This document shows positions 47,206-60,500 of a stretch of 64,000 bases of DNA, piece by piece. Within the stretch, counting starts at the first letter, position 1. Every line of letters begins with the position of its first letter. The notes under the pieces were generated by a model. That model was not told the origin of the DNA and ran no database searches. It saw only the letters and a program-made list of their open reading frames with translations. The position numbers and the translations under genes are program-made. The DNA lies in NCBI GenBank assembly GCA_903632075.3, contig CAHIKZ030005499.1:3825501-3889500 (forward strand). Reading direction: 5' to 3'. This DNA comes from Acanthosepion pharaonis. Taxonomy: Eukaryota > Mollusca > Cephalopoda > Sepiida > Sepiidae.

Positions 47206-49689
47206 ATATAATATATGGGGAAATTATATAAAAAGTGAGTGGTTATTCTAATGATGTTTTGGAGAAATTTAAGGAGATGTTTCCTATATCTAAGAACTGG
47301 GTTCCTGAATTTCTTAAATAACAAAATCCTATTGCAAATAAAAACTTTCAACAGGCAATAGCAAACATTTTGTGAGTGAATTCTCAACACTTATTATTCA
47401 TTCATTTTATTGTTCAAGTTTAATCATAGACTAAGTCATTAAGCTATACAATATGAGACTGCTTTTTAAAAAGTCTTACTGTAATAATCATCCATATTTA
47501 TTCAATGATGACCAAAAATGATTTTACTTTTTCTTGATGTTTTCTTGTCCATTGAGACATTTACAAAAATGGATTTTATAAATATTCACTTTTTGGTTTA
47601 TCATTGGACCAAATTAGAAAACCATTTCATCAGCTATCTGAGTACATGTTTATCAGGTATTTACATGAAAATAGCAGTAGCAGTATTAGCATCATGAAGT
47701 TTGCAAGGTGAAGGATGACTGATTAAGGCCATGGTGGAGTTGTTTTGATTCAAAGAAACTCCATTTGTTTGAAAATAGTTCTGTCTGACAGACAAGATTC
47801 TGTTTCTTGCATGTGTACTTCCTTTTGCTTTACCAGATGTCAGGAATTAGGACTGGCTACAGTTGGGTAGAAAAGATTGTGATTGGTAAAGTCTTACTAA
47901 GTTTCAGGAAGTTGGATATTAAGATGTTGTTCTATTCTTGATGCTACAATTTAAACAAATTCAGGACAACAACTGAAAACTACTTTTTAAACAATTACAT
48001 GCACATTATTTTTTTTTGTTTAATTTTTCTCTCCATTTCCAATAATTATCTAGGTGTCTGTCAATTGAGATTCAAATTAAGGCAATTACCTTCTCATTTT
48101 TCTAAAATTCTCTTTTTTTTTCCTGTCATTCATCTTATTCACCACTCTACTTGAAAAGAAATGTGTTGTCCTTGAATAGCTACAAGCATTTTTTCTGTTT
48201 TTGTAATCTATTAAGAGATTGACACAAAAATTAAATTTTATTTATTATTAAATTATCAGTATATTTGTTTATAATGTTACAATTCATTAACTGTTATATA
48301 CCCTAACTATAAATACTAATGAGTATGTCCCAATCCTTGGACACTATTGTGAGTGGGGGTAATATGCTGTCTAAATAGTCCACCACTAGCAGTGGTTTAC
48401 CTATGTCACACCACTGGCGAGTATTGTATTATGTTGATGTTATAAAGATTACCATTTCATTTCCAACCTCTGTTTTAGTTATTCCTCATTCAGCAACCCT
48501 TCCTAGGTTACAACATTAATGAATTAGGCATTTCAATTTTAGTTTTGTTTATTTTTGTCATTTTGTTGCATTTAGGAAATGTACATCATAGAAATATCCT
48601 TGTGTGGAAGGGATTCAAATTCTTCCTTCCAAAGCCTTCATTATTACAACTAGCAAAGAGCACCTCAGTAATACCTCATGATAACACCAGGTTTTGTTGT
48701 TTTTTGTTACAATGTCAGATCCATACAGATGCAGTGACTTAATATATTTCTTCTTTTCTATTATTGACACTCTAAACCTGGACATGTTACTGTAGATAAG
48801 AAATATATTAGTCATCTAGCAGTGTCTTACACAATCTTCATATGTTTCCAACAATGAGTCCTGTCAGTGGTTGACTGGGTCTAAAATATATTGGTTGCCA
48901 GGAGACAATGGCCACCCACCCACAACTACAATAGTATAAAATAATTTTCATAACAAGTAAATAAAATTAAAAAAATATATGTGGAAAAAAGGGTACAATT
49001 CAAATTTTTCTAGAAAAAGTGTGTATTTCTTAGTAATTACATTGTACATGTACTGTACATATTACTGGCAGTAGATACCAAATCTAAATACTAAATGTTA
49101 TAATTAAATTTTTTATTTATTTTTTAATTTTAAGTATTTGATTGATATTTTTAAATAGTTTACTTCACAATAGAGAATTGCATGCAGGTCACTATATTAA
49201 GAGCAACCATTGTGTCCCCTTTATGATTGTTTGAATCTGCCCATAATTGCTTCTACATCCAATTCATTTAACTTATTCCTTTTTAATGGTTAGTAAAATA
49301 TGATTTCAAATTCTCCTCAGGCAGTGAATTTCTTAACCCTGTTTTTAGCTTTGAAAATGTCCTCTCACATTGGACTTTAATAAATGATAGTGTGTAGATG
49401 ATTTTTATAAAGTTCTTGTTCCTTTTTATTGCTAAAACAGTTGTCTGTGTTTGTTTCTTTATTGCATTTTTATTTGATATAGGGTACCTACTCTATTAGG
49501 GGGCCACTTTCCATTTGGCCAGTCTGCCAAAAAGTTTAGATATTTCTTATACCAGTGGTTATTCTATTATTTATCATCAGTTGATTGCTTTCTTTAGCTT
49601 TGAGAGACACTGAAAGGTTCTCAAACTGACCAAAAAGAGAATGACCTAGAGCCATAAAATGTACATGCTATTCTATATATTCATATCAC
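47206..49689. other. AT-rich stretch, nothing firmly recognised
   Basis: No supportable gene. A stretch around 48320-48430 (GGACACTATTGTGAGTGGGG and GTGGTTTACCTATGTCAC) may be a SINE-body relic similar to 28345, but the match is too short to call. Confidence 0.45.
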
Positions 49690-50525
49690 AGTTCAACACA
49701 CTTGGTACATCATTTATCAAATTTGTTTCTTAACTTTTCTCTCCAAATTCTGATATTTGGTCATTGAAATAATGCTCTACAACCATTTCTAAAATCTTTT
49801 AAAAATGTCCTCCTTTCCAAACATCTTTTTAAATTTTGGAAACAGGAAATAAGGAAATAGAACAAGATCTCATTTAATAAAGTAGATGGTTGATGTATTC
49901 AAATGCCATATGCTTTAAAACATTCAATGTCTTGCCAACCTTATAAACAAATGCATTGTTCTGCAAAAAAAAGAACACCTTTCCACAGATTCCTTCAGTT
50001 TTTCTTTCAAAACCTCCTTTGATCAGTGCAGAAAGTTAGAATAATATTAAATGTTTGGCCTGTTTGAAGATAATCAGTCATCAAAATATCTTCCTTATCC
50101 TAAAACACCACGACCAAGACTTTTCCTGATGACATTTAGGTCTTGAATATCTTCACTTGTGGGAGATTCAAGTGCTGTCACTACCGTGACTGCTGTTTGT
50201 CATCTGTATCATAGGAATATAATAATGTTTTATCAATAGTGACAAGTCATTCTAAAAATTAAAACTAGATCATTGAAAATGCTGTAAAAGTTAACTTTAA
50301 GATATCTATTAGTCTCTTGTTGGCATTCAAAGCCTTTTGTGCATCTTGACTGGCAGCTTCTGATACCCAACTGCTCATGAATTATAACACCCAACTCATT
50401 TCCTAGATCAGCAGTTCTTTTGGCCAAAACTTATAAATTGACCAAAAGTGACTTATGGACATTTCAGGAGTTGACACCATTGAAAGCATCTCAGATCATG
50501 CTGCATCTTGAATCGCAGAATCTCC
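49690..50525 (-). pseudogene. mariner transposase pseudogene
   Basis: Read on the - strand with stops and shifts. 'GNELGVIIHEQLG' (near 50400) matches the second DNA-binding region ('V..IIHEKL'). 'TIDKTLLYSYDTDDKQQS' (near 50240-50190) matches the first Asp block ('TGDETW..HYDPE.K.QS'), with the Asp still readable. 'SGKVLVVVF' (near 50120) matches 'AGKVM..VFWD', and 'DYLQTGQTFN' (near 50080) the following block. After that come 'KGVLFF' and 'FEYINHLLY' (near 49900), then 'EHYFNDQISEFG' near 49760. DD34D SETMAR-like content. Ends not defined. Confidence 0.65.
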
Positions 50526-51329
50526 ATTCTAGATAGTTGCGTAAAACTGCATAATTCCTTTGTTTGTTTTTTAACATAGTGATCAAATTTGCAATACCAT
50601 TAAATACAGTATTCTTCAAAATTGCTTTTAATCCCCAAGTCTGAGTTTGCTTATTGGTTAAATTGCCTTACTAATCTTATTTTCTAACCATCATACCTAT
50701 CCAATGTTATACCCACTAAGCTACAATTGTGCTTATGAGGAGCCCTGCTATCAATTAAGATATACAAGTTAGCAAATTTCCAGTCTTTAAGTCTACATCC
50801 TTTTGCAGATCTGAGAAGTTAAAACTTTTAATATGATGACATATGTCACAAACTAAGAACATAAAGTTGTTAAATTGCATAAAATTGGACCTGTTGCTGT
50901 GGTGACTTCTCCAATATGATATATAATAGGTCTATTAGTCTCCTTGTGAGGTAATGACATCCCTGGGTGTGGTTTCCCTGATGGTCATTATTGTCTATTA
51001 TTAAGTGTATGTAATTGTCTCTGCTATGGCTGTTTCTGTCTCCTTCGCATTAAATAGCTACCCTTGCCATTTCTGTTGCAGGGAAATATATTCCTAAGAT
51101 TATACAAATTAATCTTTTATTTTATTATTTTTGGTCAAACTTGAGTTATGAACTAAATTCAAACTTCTTTTCTCTTTTGTTGGCTTAGAGTTTCCAAGCA
51201 CATAAATCTTAATTTGCTTATTATTTGTTAATAAAAAAATGAAGTATACAAAACTAGAAAAAGGTGTAAGACAAGATTTATTTAACTTTTACAATGAGTT
51301 GCTCCTGTGAAAACTAGAAGTTCTACCAG
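50526..51329. other. AT-rich stretch, nothing recognised
   Basis: No supportable feature. Confidence 0.5.
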
Positions 51330-52092
51330 AATTTATTATTGGGCAGCACAATCTTAACAACATGTGATATGCAGATAACACAATGTTTATGACACACAGA
51401 AAGAAAACTGCAGGAACTCCTAAAAGAGTAAATCAGAAAGAAAGGATTAAGCATGAATTGTAAAAAGACAGAAGGTCATTAGCAGGAGGAGCAGCCTAAG
51501 ATAGGAGCTACAAATTGGAGATTCCAAAATGAAGCAAGTACAGAAATTTAAATATCTGGGAACTGTTTCAGTAGATGATGGAAAATGTGACACTGAAATC
51601 TGAAAGTTCATTGAAATAGAAAAATATGTCTTCCAAAATCTAAGCAAAGTATTAAGAGACAGAAAAAGTCTATGAGAAACAAAGAAAAGACTACTGAACT
51701 GCTATGTAATATCAATCCTTCTGTATGATAGAAAATGTTGGACAATTTCTTCACAGATGGAGACTTGAAGCAACAGAGATGTTTCTATAGAAGAATGCTG
51801 AGAATATCATGGATGGATTATATGATATTTAAGGAAAATGGAAACAAAAAGATGCTTATACTTTGAATCAAAAAGAGACAACTAAAATTTCTAGGACACT
51901 CACAGGATATACTGAAAGTAATAAAGTGAGTAACCTAGCTAACACATTTGTGTAAATGGATGACAGAACAGATTGAGAGAAGCATAGTAAAAAACAAACA
52001 TTGCTAAGAGCTCTGGAATGTAGGAGGTTGTGGAGAACCATTATTGCATAGGTCTTGAAGAAACATAGCCCCTAAAAGAAGAATTATTAAAG
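51330..52092 (+). pseudogene. RTE-like LINE, reverse transcriptase C-terminal part
   Basis: On the + strand with shifts: the RT active-site box reads Tyr-Ala-Asp-Asn (51368-51379), so the second Asp of YADD is lost. Blocks in order are 'QKFKYLGTVSVDDGKCDTE' (near 51540-51600), 'LSKVLRDRKSL.ETKKRLLNCYVISILLYD' (51640-51730), 'CWTISSQME' and 'FYRRMLRISWMD'. Then come a 'KMETKRCLYFESKRQ.KFLGH' region and an end near 52090 corresponding to 'LWRTIIA..LKKHS'. This is the common endonuclease-reverse transcriptase type of many invertebrates. Truncated at the 5' side and dead. Confidence 0.7.
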
Positions 52093-53828
52093 TTCCCCTG
52101 CCCTATTATTGCTCTGATTCATCATTCACATGAGAGAGAGAGAGAGATTATTTGTAAAGCTTAATGTAAAAACAAATAATGATCAATAATAGAAGCAACT
52201 TTGTTTGCCTCTTTCTTAAGCTTTAACTTTTGTGGAACATTGAAGTAGATCACTTGTAAAAAATGGCTTATCATAAAAGAATCATCATCTGTTTATCATA
52301 AAAGAATCATCATCTGTTGACATCAGATAGTTTATTTGAGACTGAAATGATGTTAGAAATGTTTACCTAAAAATTTTTAAAATTAGACCAAAATATTCTC
52401 TCAAGAGAGAACTTGTTTGTTCTTTGTTTTGGACCTTCTTCAAAGATATGTAAATTGGAAACCAAATTGTCAAATGATAGTTTTAGAGATTTTTATAACT
52501 TTCTTATGCCAAAATTTTCCACTTATAAAATAACTGTAATGTTCATATTGTTACTTTTCTTCTTCAGAAAACACACACCTTTTGATTTTAGCTGTAAGGT
52601 GTCAAATTTAAGTAAAATGGATTAGAATATAATTCCTTGTCACTTTTGAAGCTGACTTGCATTTTTGAGTCTAGTTTCTAGTGGAGTCATCTTTCTTAAA
52701 TTATTTCAACTGTTTCTTTTTTTAATCTTTGAAGCAAAACTGTTCTACTTTGAACATATGTTAACTATGCAGATATGTTATAAAAAAAGGGAGAGACTAG
52801 TAGATAAACTTAATCACTTGTTTTTAGTACTCAGCAAATATTTATCTTTCTTTATAAAACAATTGACAGTATCATTCCCATCTACACTTATAATTTTATG
52901 GACTTGTTTAAGATAATTTTTTTTATGTTAGGCTGAATTTTTATTAATGCAATTACATTATATTTGATTTTTTTCTATGATATCAAAATGACAAAAATAT
53001 AATTTTCGGCAATTATTTTAGGAAGACTAATTTGTAATAACTGTAAAGAATAATCAAGATGGACAAAGTGTTTCACAGAGGTAATTCCTCATCTAAAAAA
53101 TTCCAACAAAAATTAAGGGTAAATCAAGTATTGCAAAAAGTATTTTCATTGAAAATTTTCATTTTTTTAATTTTTTGCTTTGGTTTTCATATTTTTATAT
53201 TTATTTATTTAATTTTACCCATGTTATGACTAGCAACTAAGATGGAGCCATATAATAAAATAAAAAATGCTGGGACTGAAGCTGTTAGTGGGCATGTGAA
53301 ACAATAGCAGGAGCCCCCCACCTCCATGTAGAAAATGACTGCCTATGCTAAGAGCAGCAGTCATAAAAACAAACTCTGCATGTGATAATATCCAAACAAA
53401 TAAACAAGCAAGCTTTATAAAATTAATGATAGGCAAAAGGAAGTGACATAAAGAAAATAGTTTGTAGATAACAAAGTTGACAGGATCCCAAAAAATGGAC
53501 ATTTTCTTCTCTCCAACTGCCACTATCTTAAAATAAATATATCTTTTTCCAAATTTTGAAAGAATCCAGATATGTAATTTTCAACAAAACAAAAACCCTG
53601 GCACTTTTCAGTGTTGTTAATCTCATTCCTCTCAGAATGAGAAGAAATTAATTATTTACAGTATGAATAATTCTAACCTATCAGGTCCCTAAAAACATTA
53701 GCACAATAAAACTTATCACCTTTATCATCATCATTGTGTCACCAAGAAACAGCAAATGTAATACATCAATATGCCAATGTATTCTATTCTATTTTGTTTG
53801 GAATGTTTCTTGCATAAGATCGTAGTAG
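52093..53828. other. AT-rich stretch with a small direct duplication
   Basis: Contains a GA patch (52135-52146) and a 25-base direct duplication (52268-52317). Frames at 52413-52625, 52665-52916 and 53230-53523 show no domains. Confidence 0.5.
52268..52317. repeat. Exact 25-base tandem duplication
   Basis: TTATCATAAAAGAATCATCA followed by TCTGT occurs twice back to back without change, so it is recent. Confidence 0.9.
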
Positions 53829-53876
53829 TTTATTGCCTATTATCTCAGTATCTATACTGAGATAACAGGCAATAAA
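53829..53876. repeat. 48-bp near-perfect palindrome
   Basis: Arms of 24 bases matching at 22 positions, with TATTGCC and CTCAGTAT blocks and no spacer. Third palindrome of this kind in the window; the arm sequences of the three are unrelated. Confidence 0.85.
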
Positions 53877-54358
53877 ATAATATACAGGAAGAATGCATTT
53901 CCCTTAGTTGTTATATATTAAGGTTAACTTGTTTGGTACAAGGCTACAAATATGGGTCACTCAATGAGGATCAATCTCATTAACTTATAACAATGGCCAA
54001 CCAGACTAGCTATTACTTAAAACTGAGGCATTCTTTTATATTAAGCTTAGATTAAATTTTACACAAGGCCTCAAAAAAGAGACTGAACTTACTATTCAGT
54101 AGTGTTTGTTAGCCAGTCTAATTCATTTACCATTATCCCATGCTAAAGCACTTTATGCATTTCCTGTAGTTGTTCAGATGAATTTAATAAAGCAAAACAT
54201 TAAATTTTATAAATTTCATCTTTTGAATTGTTTTCTCTTTTTGGATATGAATGGATAAATATTTATGTAAGTTTTTACCCCAATGACATCTATATGGGTC
54301 ATCTAGTTTGTGATAATTTCCATTTGTATTAACTCTGAGACACAAATGCATTTTTATA

Positions 54359-54887
54359 TGCATGTGCGATGAATAAATTGTCGTATCAATTATGCAAAAA
54401 TAAAAATAACATTAACATCTCATTTTAACCAAAATTTACCAAAATTACACAAAAATATCTTGAAAACTAAAGAGTAAAATTATTCAATAAAATTGCCATT
54501 GGCTTCAGCCACAGCCTCCAGAAAACTTTGAAATCTCCTTGTGAGAAGTTGAATGGAGGCATAATGTTGCCATAACTAGTGATTACTCCAAACACCTTCA
54601 TAATCACCATTAGACTCATCCAGCTCTTTCTGAATTCTCTGCACTGTCCACAGATTGACACATAAACACTCTGAAATATGCCTATTGGAGCATCCAGCAC
54701 GATTGCAAAGCAGTACAGCATGCCATTTTCAAATTTCTGGCAGAATGAATTGCATCATGGTGCTCTTTTTCTCACAGATGGTGCCCAACTGACCCTACTA
54801 TACTGTGTAGTTGACAACATCAAAAACAAACATGCATGTGCAAAATTAAAAATATGAAATGGTGACAATTTACCCATCACACCCTGT
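54359..54887 (-). mobile_element. Internally deleted mariner-type element (about 530 bp)
   Basis: Terminal repeats: left TGTGCGATGAATAAATTGTC, right (inverted) GGGTGTGATGGGTAAATTGTC. On the - strand the reading starts with a helix-turn-helix part ('AGCSNRHISECLCVNLWTVQ', then 'IQKELDESNG', 54680-54600). It jumps to 'KVFGVITSYGNIMPPFNFSQG' (54600-54540, the block after the first Asp) and then straight to 'FLEAV.EANGNFIE' (near 54510), the last residues. The two catalytic blocks between are deleted. Same family as 28876-29262 by its ends and C-terminus. Confidence 0.7.
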
Positions 54888-57194
54888 ACATCCCCCTAAG
54901 CCTGACATATAATGCAATATTCCTTGTCTCTCATCAGGTGAGTTGCACTGACTTGCTAACAGTGTTTAATATTTTCACCACAAAATGTGTAACCAATTTT
55001 TGACTTATGACACATTATCATTGAGAAGTTTTGATGTTAAATAGACTTCAAGGGAAATATATCAATGAAAAAGTATTTCCATTTGATATAAACTCTATAA
55101 AGCTGAAAGAAAACTAATCAATTGAAGTTGGTAGATATTTCTTTGCTCTGATGCACATTAACTACCTACTTGTCCATCTTGATTTTCTTTACAGGCATTT
55201 TGCAAATATAAATGTATCTTTTCTTTTAAGGGACTCATTAATTCAAGGCATATTTGAATTTAATTTGAAAAAATTTAAAAAGAAAATGTTTTTAAAAAGA
55301 TAAAAATAAAAACAAATGTTATGACATTAAAATATTTGGATAAAAAAATGAAATTAATAACTGGGTGGAGTTGAAATATTATCATCATCATCATCATTTC
55401 ACATTGCCAAATTGCAAATAAGTTCTTCATAGAATTGACAGTTTCTTCATCCAGAGCATTGTTCATTTTGTTTTCTTTTTTCTTTTCTTTTTTTTCTCTC
55501 TCTTATTTTTTTTTTTTTTTTTTTTGGCATATACTTTCATTTCTTGTTTTTTATCTTCATAAATAAACTCTCCCACTCTATCTCTCTCTTTTTTTTTTTT
55601 TACTTTTAGGATTCTTGAAAACTTGAAAATTTTCAAAATTGAAAACTGTTAAGTTAGACTGTGTTTCTGATTCTAATTCCTTATTTCATAAAAGACCTAA
55701 TTGTCTCACTTTTACAAATTCTGATCTCTTCTGTTAATGTTTGTCTCTATTTTATAAAAATCAGTTCCTTTTTTTTTTCTTATTCTTTAGGCGATGCCAA
55801 TCCTTTCTCTGAGTATATTTATAGTAAAATCCTTTATTCCCAGCTGGCCTTTTGCTTGCTTTGCTTGTGTAGTTGCCTGGTAGGTGGCGGAAGGGGTGCT
55901 TATAAGTTCCTATCTGTTGGGATGCAGGACATGAAGGAGAATGTGCCTGGCAGGCATAAAACAAACGAGGGAAGAGAAAAAGAAAACTATGCTCAGTCTC
56001 TGAAAGTGGTAGGTGGGTGGTGTTGAGACATGCCAGTAGTCCCCCCCCCCCCAAGTGTCTGGTCTCTCCCCTGTTGTTGGGCAACGCTCTGCTCCTCTTG
56101 CTTATAAGATGTTTCTGGTCACATTCATTTTTCTTTTTTTCTCTTTCTTCCTTTTGTATTGTACTCTAGCCAAGCACTCCCACAGCACAATCATCTCTCC
56201 TCCTTATCTGTAAATAAATAAATAAAATGGAATAAATAAAAACACGCCTTCTTTTCTCTCAGCTCTCTTCTGCCACTGCTCATCTCTGAAATTGTGATGC
56301 ACACACACACACAAAAACCACAATCACTAACAACAGACTTTTTCTCTCACACAAAACTTTTGAGGCTAAACTATGGTAACACAATCTTGCTTTACTTGAA
56401 TCCGCAATGATATTAAGCCATAAGTCAATTTTTTAACTATTAGTTTTCTTTTCTGTTTTGTTTCTTCCTGAAACGGAAGTTATTTATCAGTCCACTAGAA
56501 CAAGGGTATTATTCAGTATTCCATTGTTTACATTGAAAACAGTTCATTAAAATTTGATGTTAGTTATACTCTTTTCATTATAAATCTGATAAAGAAAGAT
56601 GAATTACAAGAATAGACATATAATCAAAATAAGAACTTGTTCATATCTACTTTCTAATTATTACATATTTCAGGTTTCGGTGCAATGTGGATGTTATTTC
56701 ATTAAAGTAAGCATTTTCTAAAACTTTTTAAAGACTGATTCTAACACAAAAATAGTTCAACTAATTTATTTTATTAAAGATTTCATAAAAAATGTGGTTC
56801 AAATAATTCACAAATTTTTTCATTATTGCTAATGTAGTTTTGTTTAGCAGGCTAACTTTTTTTTTTAATTTCTTTGTTGCTCTCTTTGAGTGAGTTGAAT
56901 ATCAAAAAATTCTATAAATTTGCTGTTGCTGATTTCTTTTCTGATATAAAATCTCAAATTTTAGTCCCTTAAATTAAAAATGTTCAAATTTTTTCTTTTT
57001 ATGAATATGAACTTTTAAATAAAAATTTATATACAAATCCTATTGCTTTCCTATGAATTTTAGTCTCCAGTAAGAAATTCTGTTTTTTTAATTTCATTTT
57101 TTTCTTAATAAAAACATCATGCATGTTGTCAACACAATATATAGAAAGTAGGATCTTCATTGATGAATTCTAATTGTAAGACAGTAGATTTGAG
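54888..57194. other. Non-coding stretch with a GC-richer island
   Basis: Contains T runs (55505-55525, 55590-55600), an ATC run (55381-55396) and a GC-richer island about 55845-56110. The island has two CTTATAAG words (near 55890 and 56100) and a C12 run (56041-56052). The long overlapping frames 55661-56026 (+) and 55761-56084 (-) cross this island, lack domains, and are not called. The island could be an LTR or exon remnant. Confidence 0.35.
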
Positions 57195-57545
57195 GAAATG
57201 TGGTTTGACAGAAGAATGCTGAGAATACTATAAATAAAGCATATGAACTATGAGGAAGTTGTAAGGAAAATTAAAACAAAATAAATGCCTATACTTAGAA
57301 TCAAAATGAGAGTTAAAATTTCTAGGACATAATGAAGAAAGAAGGCTTGGAGAATATTCACAGGACAAATTAAAGACAAAAATGACAGAGGGAAACAATG
57401 AGTAATCTACATAATGAACTTGTGTAAATGGTTGGCAGAACAGGGACTTGAAGAGATAGTGAAAAGACAAACTTGCTAAGAGCTCCAAAAGATAGGAGAG
57501 CCATGATCACACATGTCCTAAAGGGACATGGCATATAAAGGAAGA
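57195..57545 (+). pseudogene. RTE-like LINE 3' end, copy 2
   Basis: Translation includes 'FDRRMLRIL', 'EEVVRKIKTK', and 'NLCKWLAEQGLEEIVKRQT' (57415-57475). It ends with a stretch matching 'LWRAMIAHVLKGHGI' (57490-57530). It overlaps the end of the element at 51330-52092 (shared AGAAGAATGCTGAGAATA and TGTGTAAATGG). 5'-truncated, as usual for LINEs. Confidence 0.65.
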
Positions 57546-60500
57546 AGAATATATACCCCTGCTAACATTTGATTTGCATGTAAAAAACAAAATTAATATG
57601 TAAATTAATAGTAATATAAATGTATTTTTGTAACTAAGTATTTGTTAAATGACTTATGACCTTGAAAGAAAAACAAGAGGTTCTTATTGTGTGTCTAGCA
57701 ATGGGGTGTCTCAAATGTAGACATATCACAAATGTTATTGAGAGCTTATTTATATATTTGAGACTACAAATCTTCAAAAAGTCAGCAGAAAGAAACTCTA
57801 TAGACCCTTGTACAGAATGTAAAAAGTACTTTAAAGACGCTTTATTCTTTCATTTAGTGCTTAAATATAATTTTCTTTTAAAAATTTATTTAAAAATAAA
57901 AAGGTAGTGTTTTGAAAAGTTAAGATTGTAGTAAAAAGTTGATTTAAAACATATTCATTTTGAAATAGGGTAGAATCTTGAATTCTTTGTAACACATGTT
58001 TAACTTTCAACAAAAACAACCTATTAATGTTATAAAAGTATTTTTAAGCATATTGCAACAGTGGATCTACAAACACTTGAATAATAAATATTATTTGCTA
58101 AGGCAGCTCAGGAGTAAAAAAAATCCTGCTGTGGTAAAAACTGCTACAGTCTGTATACAAAAACAGTTTTGGAATGACAATGTTCAAAACTTATTTTAAA
58201 TGTTTCAACATTTTTTAATATAGTTTTTTTTCTCCTAAAATAAATTTGATGTTCATCATTTACAAAATACTTATTGATAGAAGTTGTTATTTTTTATTGC
58301 TATTTAGTCTCATGATGTAAGAAATTATCTGGATGTCATACTGAGATCTTCATTGAATCTCTAAAGCATAAAGGGATTACTAGACAGTGTTCATTGTTAA
58401 AGTCATTATGGATTAATAATAGAAATCTGATTTTGACGACAGGGAAAAATCCTGTGTCATTTCATTACATTAGAGAAGAAAGAGGTGACTACTAAAATTA
58501 AGAAGTTTTTAAATCTCAAAACAAGAATTCTTGTTAGTTGGTAAAAAACAAGTTCAGACATCAAAAGAAATTGACTATAGAAATAAAAATGTTGTTAGTT
58601 CAAGATAGGTTACACAAAACAAAAGTATAGTTGGCTACCATTTTGAAATTATTGAATTTCCCATGTCAGGATACTTTAAGTCAATTTCAGTAAAAATAAA
58701 TCAGTAAAAAAATTGTTTAAACTATGACTAGAATACTTTCCAATGCAAGTAAATGCAATTACAGATTACCATTTTTTTGTTAACAGTATATATCTGTGAC
58801 AATTTAAATGTAAGAATCTTAAGTTGTAATGTTTCCAAATATGAACAAATGCTGTTATAGAAAGACATTGGGAATTTTCAAACATTATTTTGGTGTTGTT
58901 TTATCTTTTTAATCTTATATTGATTGATAGAAAGTCTCTTCTCTGTCATGAAATCAAATTTGCCTTGGATATATGTATAATGTTAGCAATCCACTCTATA
59001 GAACAGAACCTCAAGTATTTCATTCCACAATAAGTTTGCTAGTATAATCAGTACATTTGATCCTAATGCAGTCACTTACTTATTTCTAATCAGTAGCATG
59101 GAATGAGTTGGTAATAATAATCTTACTAAAATAAAATTAGTATTACAAATATTAAAACACAATATTGAACAAAATTTTGTAAACAAATTAGCTGGGATGC
59201 TTGGTATCACCCAAGAAATGAATAAGTTCAAATATAACAACACAGAGGAAAATGTTCATACACACCATAGCATATGGGAAAAAAGATTATTTATAGATGA
59301 AAAAGTAACTATTACTGAAAAAATATTCTGATCTCCCCTCCCTACAAAAGTGTATCCTTCATGTTAACAGGGCTTCTAATTCTACCACATTAGTTTTTCT
59401 CTCATTGTGTGACAGCATGAAAAGGTTGTTCAGGGATCCAAACCCTAGAACAATCAATATACAGCTGGTCAAAGGAAAAGCATAGAGTAGTAAAGTTAAG
59501 ACTAGCAATATCAAGAGATTGTCCTTATTGCTTATTTATGGCCATAGCCAAACTGAGTGTCACCAAGAGTGAAGATACTTAAATTCAACTGCAAGTTTGC
59601 TGGAATTATGGGAAATCTAGGAATGAACACTTTCTTTTTTCCTATTCCAGTTAGAAGTAAAAAATCATTTTTGGTTATTAATAATATACATCTACCAGGT
59701 TTCAGAGCAAAGATTTTAAAGTTTATCTCTAAAACATATTCTGATTTCACTGGAATAATGGACAAAAGATAGTTCTTTGTTTATCTCACAAGAGGTGTGT
59801 ATTAATTTCAGAACTTGTTTTATTTTATGATTTTTCTTTTGATTTAATGATTGGCCCTTGAAGTGGCCTGATCCTGATCAGCTGGGTATGGAGTGCAAAT
59901 CTAGTAGGATGCATAAGTTATTTATTCTTTTTGTTGAACCTACTGTGGAATATTATTTAGTTTGGGTTTGCTTGCATATTTCCTCTGGTAAAAGCTAGTG
60001 TTTTGAATTCTTATCTTCAAGGTAAGCAGGACCTCCCTAATCAGAAGATTAGTGCACACAATCTTTATATTATCATTTATTTTCATTTGGTCTTTGTAAA
60101 TGACATAGCAATAATTTAGAAGTTCTGGTATAATAACTCTATTTTACTATATTTAAAATTAAAATTGTAATGTTTTAGTACTTACTATAAATTCATTGTG
60201 TTCATTTAATAATTTTCATAAAAACAGAAAACAAACATCATACATTACTTCTGCATTATAATATTATATATTATTATATATGGAAGAAGTTTTCCTTACT
60301 GTGTTACCCTCATATTTACACCTACATCAGTTTTTGATAAGTGAAAGCCAGTCAGTATGAATAGGAATAAGGACTCTATCATTTGCTATCAAGTTCAAAG
60401 ATTTAAGTGTTATATTAACATCATGCATAGCTAATAGTAGTTCCATGCTTGCTTTTAGACAGCACAGATTCTTTGGTCCATGGAAGCATTTTGGTTTACT

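Noticed and set aside
50233..50427. Possible cellular zinc-finger MYM-type or hAT transposase fragment
   Set aside because: The order of blocks on the - strand across 49690-50525 fits mariner transposase much better.
55661..56026. 121-residue frame as a gene
   Set aside because: It starts in T-rich intron-like sequence and shows no domain, and an equally long antisense frame exists.
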